This document shows positions 7,221 through 14,067 of a stretch of DNA of 42,199 nucleotides, piece by piece. The notes beneath the pieces were generated by a model. That model saw nothing but the letters and a program-made list of their open reading frames with translations, had not been told where the DNA came from and ran no database searches. This DNA is from Elusimicrobiota bacterium (lineage in GTDB: Bacteria > Elusimicrobiota > Elusimicrobia > Elusimicrobiales > UBA9959): contig JAGVVD010000027.1 of NCBI GenBank assembly GCA_019135865.1, positions 1-42,199 of the forward strand, in the 5' to 3' direction. Made by a program: the position numbers and the translations under genes. The stretch's first letter is position 1; each line of letters opens with the position of its first letter.

Positions 7221-7243
7221 GCTTTTAAGGATCGGTGATATTT

Positions 7244-7531
7244 ATGAAGAGAAAAAAAGTGGTTTTCAACGACTGGCTCAAGCGCGAGATGAAGGACAAG
7301 GCCTTCAGGAAAGCTTTCGACGCCGAGGATATCCGTGTCAGGATGGCGCTGCTCATAGCCGAGCGGAGGCGCAAGGCGGGGGTAAGCCAGGCGGAGCTGG
7401 CGCGCAGGCTCCATACCAAGCAGCAGGTGGTCTCGGACATCGAGACGCTGCGGCACCCCAACATCACCATACTTAAGCTCGACAAGATCGCCAGGGCGCT
7501 CAATAGCCGGCTGAATATATCGTTCCGCTAG
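7244..7531 (+). CDS. XRE-family helix-turn-helix regulator, HigA-like antitoxin type
   Basis: A 95-residue protein. The N-terminus is basic (MKRKKVVFNDWLKREM), then comes an XRE helix-turn-helix: RMALLIAERRRKAGVSQAELARRL followed by the recognition helix TKQQVVSDIETLRHPNITILKLDKIARAL. This layout is typical of antitoxins such as HigA, but no RelE/HigB-like toxin gene is next to it. A GTG at 7235 is possible; the ATG at 7244 is preferred because the family begins there, although the AAGGA at 7227 is rather far away. A palindromic operator overlaps its promoter. The next gene (ORF6N) lies 52 bp downstream. Confidence 0.8.
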   Translation: MKRKKVVFNDWLKREMKDKAFRKAFDAEDIRVRMALLIAERRRKAGVSQAELARRLHTKQQVVSDIETLRHPNITILKLDKIARALNSRLNISFR

Positions 7532-7583
7532 GCGGACGCCGGGCGGCCGTTCCGCCGGGGGTATATGAAATACGGGAGGGGTT

Positions 7584-7925
7584 ATGGGAACCGATGGGCC
7601 TGTGATAAAGATGAAGAAAGGCGTGTTCATGGCGCGCGGGGAGCGGGTGGTGGCGGCCGCGGACGCGGCGGCTTTTTACGAGGTTACTCCCCGGGCGCTG
7701 CTTTGCGCCGTTGCCCGCAACCGGCGCAGGTTCACGGAACAGTTCATGTTCCGGCTCGCGCGCAATAAGAGGTCCCCGCTGGTTTTTACCGAGGCCGGAG
7801 TCGCCATGCTCTCGGCCGTACTGAATAGTCCCAAGGCCGCGCGCATCAACGTAGAGATAGTGCGCGAGGCGACGCGCAAAATGAAAGAGGCCGGCCTGAG
7901 CGTCTGGGATATGCTGAAAGCCTGA
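7584..7925 (+). CDS. ORF6N-domain protein
   Basis: A 113-residue protein with an ORF6N-type DNA-binding domain, also found in phage antirepressors (KilA-N/BRO relatives). Typical elements are AADAAAFYEVTPRALLCAVARNRRRFTEQFMFRLA followed by PLVFTEAGVAMLSAVLNSPKAARINVEIVREATRKM. The C-terminal effector region of longer relatives is missing, but the frame ends cleanly and the domain looks complete. The ATG at 7584 follows GGGAGGGGTT. It lies between the XRE gene and the AbiE pair and may share the XRE transcript. Phage or island origin is likely; the regulated target is unknown. Confidence 0.75.
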   Translation: MGTDGPVIKMKKGVFMARGERVVAAADAAAFYEVTPRALLCAVARNRRRFTEQFMFRLARNKRSPLVFTEAGVAMLSAVLNSPKAARINVEIVREATRKMKEAGLSVWDMLKA

Positions 7926-7981
7926 CAGCGGTATGTATCAATTTTTTGGAAATTGATACTTTTTGATATCTGGGGTAAGTC

Positions 7982-8039
7982 TTGACAGGGGTATAAGCGT
8001 GTGGTAGGCTATAGTATAATACCCTTAATAATTAAGGGT
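7982..8039 (+). promoter_or_regulatory. Promoter and palindromic operator of the AbiE pair
   Basis: A TTGACA at 7982-7987 pairs at 17 bp with TAGGCT, and a consensus TATAAT lies at 8015-8020. Directly after it is a perfect palindrome, ACCCTTAAT, A, ATTAAGGGT (8021-8039), which also supplies the ribosome binding site (AAGGG) of abiEi. AbiEi proteins repress their own promoters by binding inverted repeats, so this is the expected operator. Confidence 0.65.
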
Positions 8040-8046
8040 TTTGTAT

Positions 8047-8670
8047 ATGTCTAAGGACTACCGGAGTCATAAAGAAGCTTCAGCCCGCCTCTACGGTATC
8101 GCGGAGGGGCAGGGCGGTTATTTCACCACCCGGCAGGCCGAGGCGGCCGGCTTCAGCCAGAAGAACCACGCTTATCATCTCCGCGCCGGCAACTGGGTGC
8201 GCGAGCGCCGCGGGATATATCACCTGTCGCGGTTCCCGCTGCCCGAGCGGCCGGACCTGATGTTCTGGTGGCTCTGGTCGCGCAACCGCAAGGATGAGCC
8301 GCAGGGGGTTTTCTCGCATGAAACGGCGCTGAGTCTTTACGACCTTTCGGATATCAACCCGGCCAGGCTGCACATGACCGTGCCGCGCGCTTTCCAGAGG
8401 CGGGGCAAGGGCCCCCGCCCGGCGCTCCATCGCGCGGAGCTCCACGCCGACGATATCGGCTCCATGTCCGGCGTTAAAGTGACTAAGCCGCTGAAAACTA
8501 TCGCAGACCTGCTCGCGGCCGGCACCGTGCAGATGGATCATATGCGGCAGGCCGTGCGCCAGGCTTTTGCCCGGGGGCTTATAACCCAGTCCGAACTGGA
8601 AAGCGCGGAGCGCATCCCCAACGCCATAAAAAAGAAGATAGAGCGGCTCCGGGAGGGCGGCGATGAGTAA
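8047..8670 (+). CDS. abiEi: AbiEi-type antitoxin
   Basis: A 207-residue member of the AbiEi family. The N-terminal winged-helix region is recognisable (YGIAEGQGGYFTTRQAEAAGFS, HLRAGNWVRERRGIYHL), followed by the AbiEi antitoxin domain with SHETALSLYDLSD and the PLKTIADLLAAG segment. In characterised AbiE systems this protein is a transcriptional autorepressor and antidote of the AbiEii nucleotidyltransferase. The ATG at 8047 is 8 nt after AAGGG; a TTG two codons earlier is less likely. It overlaps the toxin gene by 8 bp, as usual for this pair. Confidence 0.88.
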   Translation: MSKDYRSHKEASARLYGIAEGQGGYFTTRQAEAAGFSQKNHAYHLRAGNWVRERRGIYHLSRFPLPERPDLMFWWLWSRNRKDEPQGVFSHETALSLYDLSDINPARLHMTVPRAFQRRGKGPRPALHRAELHADDIGSMSGVKVTKPLKTIADLLAAGTVQMDHMRQAVRQAFARGLITQSELESAERIPNAIKKKIERLREGGDE

Positions 8671-9526
8671 GCCGAAGCTCTACGCGACGCCCGCCGCCTT
8701 CAGGCGGGCCCTCGAGGACCGTCTCAAGCTAAGATCGAGGGCGGAGGGCACGGACTTTCAGCGCCTCATGCGGGAAGTCGCTTTCGACCGGCTGCTGTGC
8801 CGGCTCTTCGCCGCGCAGGACGCGCCCTGGGTCCTTAAAGGCGGCTACGCCCTGGAATTGCGCATGAAGGAAGCCCGCGCGACGAAAGACATAGACCTGA
8901 CACTAAGCCGCGCTATGGATCCGAAAGATACTCCGCTTAAAAGTGCCGTACATCAAAAGCTCGCCCGGGAGGCCGGCCGGGACCTGGGTGACTTTTTTTC
9001 TTTCACGGTGGGTGAGGCTATGGCGGACCTGGACGCCGCGCCCTACGGCGGCGCGCGTTACCCCGTGGAGGCGCGGCTCGACGGGCGCACTTTCGTGAAG
9101 TTTCACGTGGATGTGGGCGCCGGCGACGCGGTGCTGGCGCCGTTCGATACGGCCCGATCGCATGACTGGCTGGATTTCGCGGGAGTTCCCGCCGGCGAGT
9201 TTCCCGCGATCTCGCTGGCGCAGCACTTCGCGGAAAAAATTCACGCTTATACGCTCCAGCGGCGTAACCCCAATTCCCGCGTCAGGGACCTGGTCGATAT
9301 GCTGCTGCTTATCCGCTCCGGCGGGATGCGCCGCGCGGAGATCTTGCGCGCCCTCGACGCGACCTTTGAGCGGCGCAACACTCACCCCTTGCCGGCGGCC
9401 CTCTTGCCGCCTCCACCCGTGTGGACAAAAACTTTCGCCGCTTTGGCTGGCGCGAGCGGTCTGCCCGTCGACATGTCGGAAGCTTTCGAGGTTCTGGATT
9501 CGTTCTACGCCGGGCTGAGACAATAA
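8663..9526 (+). CDS. abiEii: AbiEii-type nucleotidyltransferase toxin
   Basis: A 287-residue nucleotidyltransferase of the AbiEii/AbiGii family. The signature is present: WVLKGGYALELR, then ATKDIDLTL with the metal-binding D-x-D, a later strand FVKFHVDVG, and the helix EKIHAYTLQRRNPNSRVRDLVDMLLL with the conserved Lys and Arg/Asp. Members transfer nucleotides, in mycobacterial homologues to tRNA, and arrest growth; AbiE causes phage abortive infection. Start overlaps the antitoxin stop (8 bp), so the two are translationally coupled. A small GC-rich hairpin follows the stop. Confidence 0.9.
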   Translation: MSKPKLYATPAAFRRALEDRLKLRSRAEGTDFQRLMREVAFDRLLCRLFAAQDAPWVLKGGYALELRMKEARATKDIDLTLSRAMDPKDTPLKSAVHQKLAREAGRDLGDFFSFTVGEAMADLDAAPYGGARYPVEARLDGRTFVKFHVDVGAGDAVLAPFDTARSHDWLDFAGVPAGEFPAISLAQHFAEKIHAYTLQRRNPNSRVRDLVDMLLLIRSGGMRRAEILRALDATFERRNTHPLPAALLPPPPVWTKTFAALAGASGLPVDMSEAFEVLDSFYAGLRQ

Positions 9527-9540
9527 CCCGCCAAAGCGGG
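9527..9540 (-). terminator. Short hairpin between abiEii and small RNA copy 2
   Basis: CCCGC, CAAA, GCGGG immediately after the abiEii stop. Read on the minus strand it is followed by TTATTG, so it could help end transcription of the small RNA at 9562-9651. The T-run is weak. Confidence 0.35.
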
Positions 9541-9561
9541 GGGGATGGACTGGAAATGAAG

Positions 9562-9651
9562 GAAGAGCGCGCCGGACAGGCTCACCGGCCGGGCTCTTAG
9601 CCCTTATGGGGGGAAACACCCGGCCAACCTGAAACGGACTTACCGCTCTTC
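9562..9651 (-). ncRNA. Putative hairpin small RNA, copy 2
   Basis: The second copy of the RNA at 7047-7139, 90 nt on the minus strand. It begins GAAGAGCGGUAAGUCCG and ends GGCGCGCUCUUC. Inside the 8-bp end stem are CAGG/CCUG and a strong 7-bp helix GGCCGGG/CCCGGCC, replaced by different pairs in copy 1. The first predicted base is 7 nt beyond TATAAT. On the plus strand the corresponding frame is broken by a TAG after 14 codons, which excludes a shared protein product. The two copies bracket the XRE-ORF6N-AbiE block. Confidence 0.55.
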
Positions 9652-9657
9652 ATGGAT

Positions 9658-9686
9658 ATTATATAGGCCGGATGCGATTTCGTCAA
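9658..9686 (-). promoter_or_regulatory. Promoter of small RNA copy 2
   Basis: On the minus strand, TTGACG (9681-9686), 17 bp, then a consensus TATAAT (9658-9663). Box identity and spacing equal those of copy 1. Confidence 0.72.
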
Positions 9687-9730
9687 TGGGCGATGGGTGC
9701 GGGAAATAGTCCGGTTTTGTGATGAATAAT

Positions 9731-10060
9731 ATGCCAAGTTACTTGGCATTTAATGTACGCCTAAAAACAAGGCGGCTGAGCCGCTACACGGCGGCTTTAG
9801 AATAGTTCCCAGGGCACCTTGGACCTTTAGACCGCGCGCATCAGGTAGCCAAATCTCTAACCATTGGTTGGAGAAACTGCCACCATTGGTGGCAGAAATA
9901 GGCTGCCGCAATTCTCTCACCAGCGGTGAGAGAAATAAGTCCGGCCCGCAATTATTGCACCAACGGTGCAAGAAATTGCCGGGGGCGGTGTAGGAGGTTT
10001 GAAATCACAATTTGTGACTTCAAGATCGGGCCGTCTAAGGTCACAGGCTGTGACCTTAGA
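9731..10060. repeat. Palindromic unit array B (about eight hairpins)
   Basis: This gene-free stretch is almost entirely palindromes: 9731-9749 (ATGCCAAGT/ACTTGGCAT), 9772-9784 (GCGGCT/AGCCGC), 9854-9874, 9877-9895 (CTGCCACC-ATT-GGTGGCAG), 9912-9934 (10-bp arms around AGC), 9955-9971 (TTGCACC-AAC-GGTGCAA), 10001-10021 and 10034-10060 (13-bp arms). Most have a three-base loop inside ACC...GGT or ACA...TGT and an AGAAAT flank, and two begin CCGCAATT. The stems are all different but self-complementary. The unit resembles array A and the palindromes inside the YhcG-family gene. Confidence 0.8.
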
Positions 10061-10079
10061 CTCTGCGGGCGCGGCGTGA

Positions 10080-10090
10080 TTTTGTAGACT
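10080..10090 (+). promoter_or_regulatory. Leaderless promoter of tag
   Basis: TTTTGTAGACT with -10-like TAGACT (10085-10090), ending 7 nt before the ATG at 10098. No ribosome binding site is visible in the gap. Confidence 0.5.
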
Positions 10091-10097
10091 ATCGCCT

Positions 10098-10712
10098 ATG
10101 AAGAAGATAGAACGTTGTTCTTGGGCTTATGGTTCGAGCCCGCACTATATCCCCTACCACGATAAGGAATGGGGCGTGCCGGTGCGTGACGACCGGGTGC
10201 AGTTCGAGTTCCTGGCGCTGGAGGGCGCGCAGGCGGGGCTTAGCTGGAGCACGATACTCAACAAGCGCGAGGGTTACCGCCGGGCTTTCGCGGGGTTCGA
10301 CCCGGTGAAGGTGGCGCGGTTCACGCCGCGCAGGATTGAGGCTATCCTCAAGGACCCGGGGATAGTGCGCAACCGGCTGAAGGTGCTGGCGACGGTGAAC
10401 AATGCCCGGCGTTTTCTGGAAGTCCAGAAAGAGTTCGGCAGCTTTTCGAAATATATCTGGGGTTTCGTGGGCGGGCGGCAGAAGGTGAACCGCTGGAAGT
10501 CGCTCAAGGATATTCCGGCCACCAGCCCGGAGTCCGACGCTCTTAGCGCGGACTTAAAGCGCCGGGGTTTTAAGTTCGTGGGCAGCACCATCGTCTACGC
10601 GCATATGCAGGCCACCGGCCTGGTGAACGACCATCTCGTGAGCTGTTTCCGCTATAAGGCCTGCCTGCGAGCCGGGCGGATGGCCCGGCCGGCCGCGCAT
10701 CCGTCCAAATAA
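10098..10712 (+). CDS. tag: DNA-3-methyladenine glycosylase I
   Basis: A 204-residue Tag protein. It removes 3-methyladenine from alkylated DNA in base-excision repair. The family signatures are all present: RCSWAYG at the N-terminus with the zinc-binding Cys7, YHDKEWGVPVRDD, LEGAQAGLSWSTILNKREGYR for the base pocket, and the C-terminal GSTIVYAHMQATGLVNDHLVSCFR carrying further His and Cys zinc ligands. Length is normal. It appears to be a single-gene unit with a leaderless promoter, separated from AbiE by the repeat-rich spacer. Confidence 0.93.
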   Translation: MKKIERCSWAYGSSPHYIPYHDKEWGVPVRDDRVQFEFLALEGAQAGLSWSTILNKREGYRRAFAGFDPVKVARFTPRRIEAILKDPGIVRNRLKVLATVNNARRFLEVQKEFGSFSKYIWGFVGGRQKVNRWKSLKDIPATSPESDALSADLKRRGFKFVGSTIVYAHMQATGLVNDHLVSCFRYKACLRAGRMARPAAHPSK

Positions 10713-10763
10713 AAATATATACTTGGTGTTCCGGCGGTGCGGAGCCTCCCGCCGGCCGGCTTA

Positions 10764-12098
10764 ATGTTCAAAAGACTTTTCTTCATTCCGGTTGTTCTTG
10801 TCTGCGCGCTGGCGTCGCCGCAGGCGGGTCTTTGCGCCTGGGAGAGCATACGCCATTCCGACGCGCCGCTGGCCGTGGTCCGCGTGACGACCGGCGCCTA
10901 CGAGCTGGCCTATACGGTGGGCGAGCCCTGCGCCAGCCAGGATGAGCTGTCCGACGGTTCCTTCGGCCTGTGGTCCGGCTATCTTTCGCTGGTACCGGCC
11001 GAGGTGGTGAGCCGGGGGCTGGCTTCGCTGACCTCCACCGCCGCCGTGCCCATGGACGGGGGCCTGTGGGGCATGACCCAGGGCGAGAACCTGGACCTCA
11101 ATTTTTACGACGAGCTGGACCCGGACCTGCCGGCCGCGGCCGTCAGCGTTACCCGGCTTTACGACAATACCGGCGCCCTTTCCAGCGTCAGCTGGCCGGT
11201 GGCCCTGAGCGTCTCCGGCCAGAAGCTGGTGATAGTCCCTTCGGCTTCCTGGCCCAAGGGCAGCGTCTTCGCCGTGTATTTTTCCACTTCCCTGGTCGAT
11301 ATAAACGGCTCGCCGCTGGCCGAGCCTACGACGGTCTATTTTTCGGTGATCATGGACCACCAGGCGGATAATACCGTGGCGGCTTTTTCCGACCGGCGCA
11401 TCCGGGTGGACATCCCGGCCAACGCCTATTCGCAGGATTTCTTCGTGGCGCTGTCCACGGACGCCTCCGCCGGGCCGGTGGCCGAGGCCAACCGCCGCCT
11501 GCCCTCGATGCCCGGCTCCCCGCAGTTGGTAAGCAAGGTCAGTATCAGTCCCTACGACGCGTCCGGCAATCCCGCGCAGCCCGCTTCCGCCTGCCTCGTC
11601 ACGCTGCCCTACCCGGACGCCGACGGCGACGGCGTCCTGGACGGGACGGCCAGGCTCAAGGCCTCTTCGCTCTCGGTCTGGCGGCTCGACGAGACGGCGG
11701 GGCTCTGGTCCAGGGAGACCGGGTCCTACATCGACACCGCCGCCCGTACCGTTTCCCATCCGGTCCCGCATTTCTCCAGTTACGCCCTCCTGGCCGCGGT
11801 CAATACCGACCTGAGCCCGGTCTATGTCTCGCCCGTGCCCTTCCGGCCCAACGCCGGCGATCCCGACAGGTACGGCAACTGGACCGACCTGATAAAGTTC
11901 CGCAACCTGCCCGCCAGCGGGAGGATACGGATCTACACCATTACCGGCGCGCTGGTGCGGGAGCTGCCGGTAAGCGGCGCCGTTACGCAGTGGGACGCGC
12001 GGAATTCGGCCGGCCAGGTGGTGGCCAGCGGGGTCTACCTCTGGGAGGTCGTCTCGGGACCCGACCGCAAGACCGGCAAGCTCATAGTGATAAAGTGA
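10764..12098 (+). CDS. Secreted protein with FlgD-like C-terminal domain
   Basis: A 444-residue exported protein. The ATG at 10764 gives a clear signal peptide (MFKRLFFIPVVLVCALA..., probable cleavage after GLCA); a GTG 27 bp earlier would bury it. The middle contains beta-rich, Ig-like stretches. The last ~85 residues are a FlgD-Ig-like or sorting-type domain: VYVSPVPFRPNAGD, RIRIYTITGALVRELP, WDARNSAGQVVASGVYLWEV and a final GKLIVIK. In related bacteria such proteins are secreted to the cell surface and are often encoded beside PorV/PorQ proteins, as here (4 bp to the next gene). A TATACT element stands at 10719. A second protein of this type is encoded at 31011. Confidence 0.75.
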   Translation: MFKRLFFIPVVLVCALASPQAGLCAWESIRHSDAPLAVVRVTTGAYELAYTVGEPCASQDELSDGSFGLWSGYLSLVPAEVVSRGLASLTSTAAVPMDGGLWGMTQGENLDLNFYDELDPDLPAAAVSVTRLYDNTGALSSVSWPVALSVSGQKLVIVPSASWPKGSVFAVYFSTSLVDINGSPLAEPTTVYFSVIMDHQADNTVAAFSDRRIRVDIPANAYSQDFFVALSTDASAGPVAEANRRLPSMPGSPQLVSKVSISPYDASGNPAQPASACLVTLPYPDADGDGVLDGTARLKASSLSVWRLDETAGLWSRETGSYIDTAARTVSHPVPHFSSYALLAAVNTDLSPVYVSPVPFRPNAGDPDRYGNWTDLIKFRNLPASGRIRIYTITGALVRELPVSGAVTQWDARNSAGQVVASGVYLWEVVSGPDRKTGKLIVIK

Positions 12099-12102
12099 AC
12101 GG

Positions 12103-13239
12103 ATGAAGAAACGCCTTATCTGCACGCTTTCCTTCTGCGCGCTCGCCGCGGCCGGCCGCGCGGCGTACGCCGCCCCCGGTGAAGCGGGGGGCGAGTTCCT
12201 GCGCATCCTGCAGAGCCCGCGGGCCGTGGCGATGGGCGAGTCCGGCGCGGGCGCCTACGGCGACCTGCTGGGAGCGCTGTCGCTGAACCCGGCGGCCCTC
12301 GGCCGCAACGCCTACAAGGAAGCGGCTTTCACCTATAATTCCTGGCTGGAGGGGATCACCTCGCAGCAGGCCGCTTATTCGCAGCCGCTGGGCAGGGGCG
12401 TCGCCGCGGTGTCGGTGCTGGCGCTCAGCGTGCCTTCCATCGACGGCTATAATAACGCCGGCCTTCCCGCCGGCTCGGTGGAGGCGGGGGACATGGCGGG
12501 GGGCGTAAGCTACGCCGCGAGGCTCGCCGGCCCCTACAAGGACAAACTTTCCGGCCTCTTTGGCGGCGGCACGCTCAAGTACGCCAGCCGGAAACTCGGG
12601 GACGCCTCGGCTTCGGCGCCTCTGCTCGACGCCGGGCTGCTCTGGATCTCCCGCTCTCCCGACGCCACCGTAGCCCTGGGGCTTTCGGCGCAGTCGCTGG
12701 GCGGCGGGTTCAAGTTCGATTCCGTAACGGACCCCGCGCCCTCGGTTTACAGGCTCGGCGCCTCCTACATAATACTGGCCGCCGGCGACCCGATAACCTT
12801 TTCCGCCGACCTGAAAAAGCCCTCCGATTCGGACCAGGTACTCTGCGTCGGGGCGGAGTACCAGGTCTGGCGCACCATATCGGTGCGCGGCGGCTACGCT
12901 TCCGGAGAGGACCTGGGCGACGGGCTGCGCATGGGGGGCGGCGTGACTTTCAAGCTGCTGCAGCTGGATTATTCGCTTTCGCCCTACGGCAAGTTCGGCC
13001 AGGTCCACAGGTTCGCGCTCTCCTACAAGTTCGACAGGCGGGTAAAGAACACCGAACACCTCACCTTCGAGCAGGAAGAGTCCCGGGTAAAGACCGGCCG
13101 CGCCAGGGCGCTTCTCAACGAGAGACGCTATTACGAGGCGGTCCTGGAGCTGAACTCCGCCCTCGCCCTGGACCCGGGCAACAGGGAAGCTATCGAACTC
13201 ATGAGGCGGGCCAAGGCCCTGCTGGAGGAGAGCCGTTGA
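12103..13239 (+). CDS. PorV/PorQ-type outer-membrane protein with TPR tail
   Basis: A 378-residue protein with a signal peptide (cleavage near AAYAAPGE). The region after it matches the PorV/PorQ beta-barrel family: FLRILQSPRAVAMGESGAGAYGDLLGALSLNPAALG, then alternating beta-strands with Gly/aromatic turns up to FALSYKFD. PorV-type proteins act at the outer membrane in surface-protein export in Bacteroidota. The last ~60 residues form a tetratricopeptide-like helix pair (LLNERRYYEAVLELNSALALDPGN), an uncommon addition to the barrel. It overlaps the next gene by 4 bp. Confidence 0.78.
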   Translation: MKKRLICTLSFCALAAAGRAAYAAPGEAGGEFLRILQSPRAVAMGESGAGAYGDLLGALSLNPAALGRNAYKEAAFTYNSWLEGITSQQAAYSQPLGRGVAAVSVLALSVPSIDGYNNAGLPAGSVEAGDMAGGVSYAARLAGPYKDKLSGLFGGGTLKYASRKLGDASASAPLLDAGLLWISRSPDATVALGLSAQSLGGGFKFDSVTDPAPSVYRLGASYIILAAGDPITFSADLKKPSDSDQVLCVGAEYQVWRTISVRGGYASGEDLGDGLRMGGGVTFKLLQLDYSLSPYGKFGQVHRFALSYKFDRRVKNTEHLTFEQEESRVKTGRARALLNERRYYEAVLELNSALALDPGNREAIELMRRAKALLEESR

Positions 13240-14063
13240 CCGCGGGCCGGCCCGCGATCGCCGCGCTGGCGGCGCTGTTCTCCGCGGCCCTGTCCGCGGC
13301 CGTCTTCGGCGCGCCGGGCGAGGGGGGGAAGGCCGAGATCCTGGAATTGATGGACAGGGTGCTGGAATCCCCCTCGGACGGAGCCGCCCGCGCCAGGCTG
13401 GACGCCGTCGCCGGCCGCGCGGTGGACGAGGAGAAAGCCGCGGCGGAAAAAGAGCGGCGCGTCCTCATGAAGGAGGCCGAAGCCGCGCACCGGCGCAAGC
13501 TCGAACTGGCCGCGGCCAAAAAAAAACGCATCTCCGCCTGGAAGAAAAGTTTTTCAAAGGCCTGTTCGCTCGCTTCGGACGCGGATACGGCGGCGGAGGC
13601 GGTGGCGCTTTACGAGGAGCTCCTGGGAAGTTTCCCCGTATATTCCGGCAACAGGGCCATGCTGCGTTCTTCGGACGAGAAAATAATGGGCGTATTTCTT
13701 AAGACCGTCAGGAAGTCCTACCCGTACCTGGCGGCGGGCCGTTCCCGCGCCGACGAGCTGATGCTGGCGGCGCTGAATTTTTCCCGGGGTTCCGAGCGGC
13801 AGTCCCTCTACGGCGAGAGGGCTTCGGACGGTATAGCCGAGGCCCAGCTGAAAAAGGCGGAAAGGCTGCGCGGGCTGAAGACCTACCTCGGCAAACTGCA
13901 TGGGGATATGGACGAGGGCGTGTCTTTTTTTACCAGGGGCCGCTGGGCCGACGCCGCGGACAATTTCGGGAAGGTGCTCGGTTTCGACCCGCGCAACGAG
14001 GAAGCGCTTTATTATCATTCGCTGGCCGAGGCCAAGATGGCGGCCTCTCCCGGTACGAGGTAA
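13236..14063 (+). CDS. Exported TPR-type protein
   Basis: A 275-residue protein. The start is a TTG whose last two bases form part of the upstream stop (TTGA), giving tight coupling; the next ATG (13350) would remove the hydrophobic N-terminal signal-like segment. A highly charged Lys/Glu/Ala helix, probably coiled coil, covers residues ~65-110. The C-terminus has a tetratricopeptide-like motif (GVSFFTRGRWADAADNFGKVLGFDPRNEEALYYHSLAEAKM). It probably sits in the periplasm with the PorV-like protein. The precise role is unknown. Confidence 0.68.
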   Translation: MTAGRPAIAALAALFSAALSAAVFGAPGEGGKAEILELMDRVLESPSDGAARARLDAVAGRAVDEEKAAAEKERRVLMKEAEAAHRRKLELAAAKKKRISAWKKSFSKACSLASDADTAAEAVALYEELLGSFPVYSGNRAMLRSSDEKIMGVFLKTVRKSYPYLAAGRSRADELMLAALNFSRGSERQSLYGERASDGIAEAQLKKAERLRGLKTYLGKLHGDMDEGVSFFTRGRWADAADNFGKVLGFDPRNEEALYYHSLAEAKMAASPGTR

Positions 14064-14067
14064 ATTC

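Noticed and set aside
7041-7238. 65-codon open frame beginning MKEERALQVKRPGYG
   Set aside because: It lies on top of small RNA copy 1. The equivalent frame in copy 2 stops after 14 codons and the protein is not conserved, while RNA pairing is.
5305-7925. Prophage remnant suggested by RhuM and ORF6N
   Set aside because: No integrase, terminase, capsid or tail gene is present. These families are also common in defence islands.
9854-10060. Possible CRISPR array
   Set aside because: The units are palindromes with differing stems and irregular spacing. There are no constant repeats with unique spacers and no cas genes.
10120-10160. tRNA-like GGTTCGAGCCC string
   Set aside because: It lies inside the tag gene and no cloverleaf can be formed around it. 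No tRNA or rRNA gene was found in the window.
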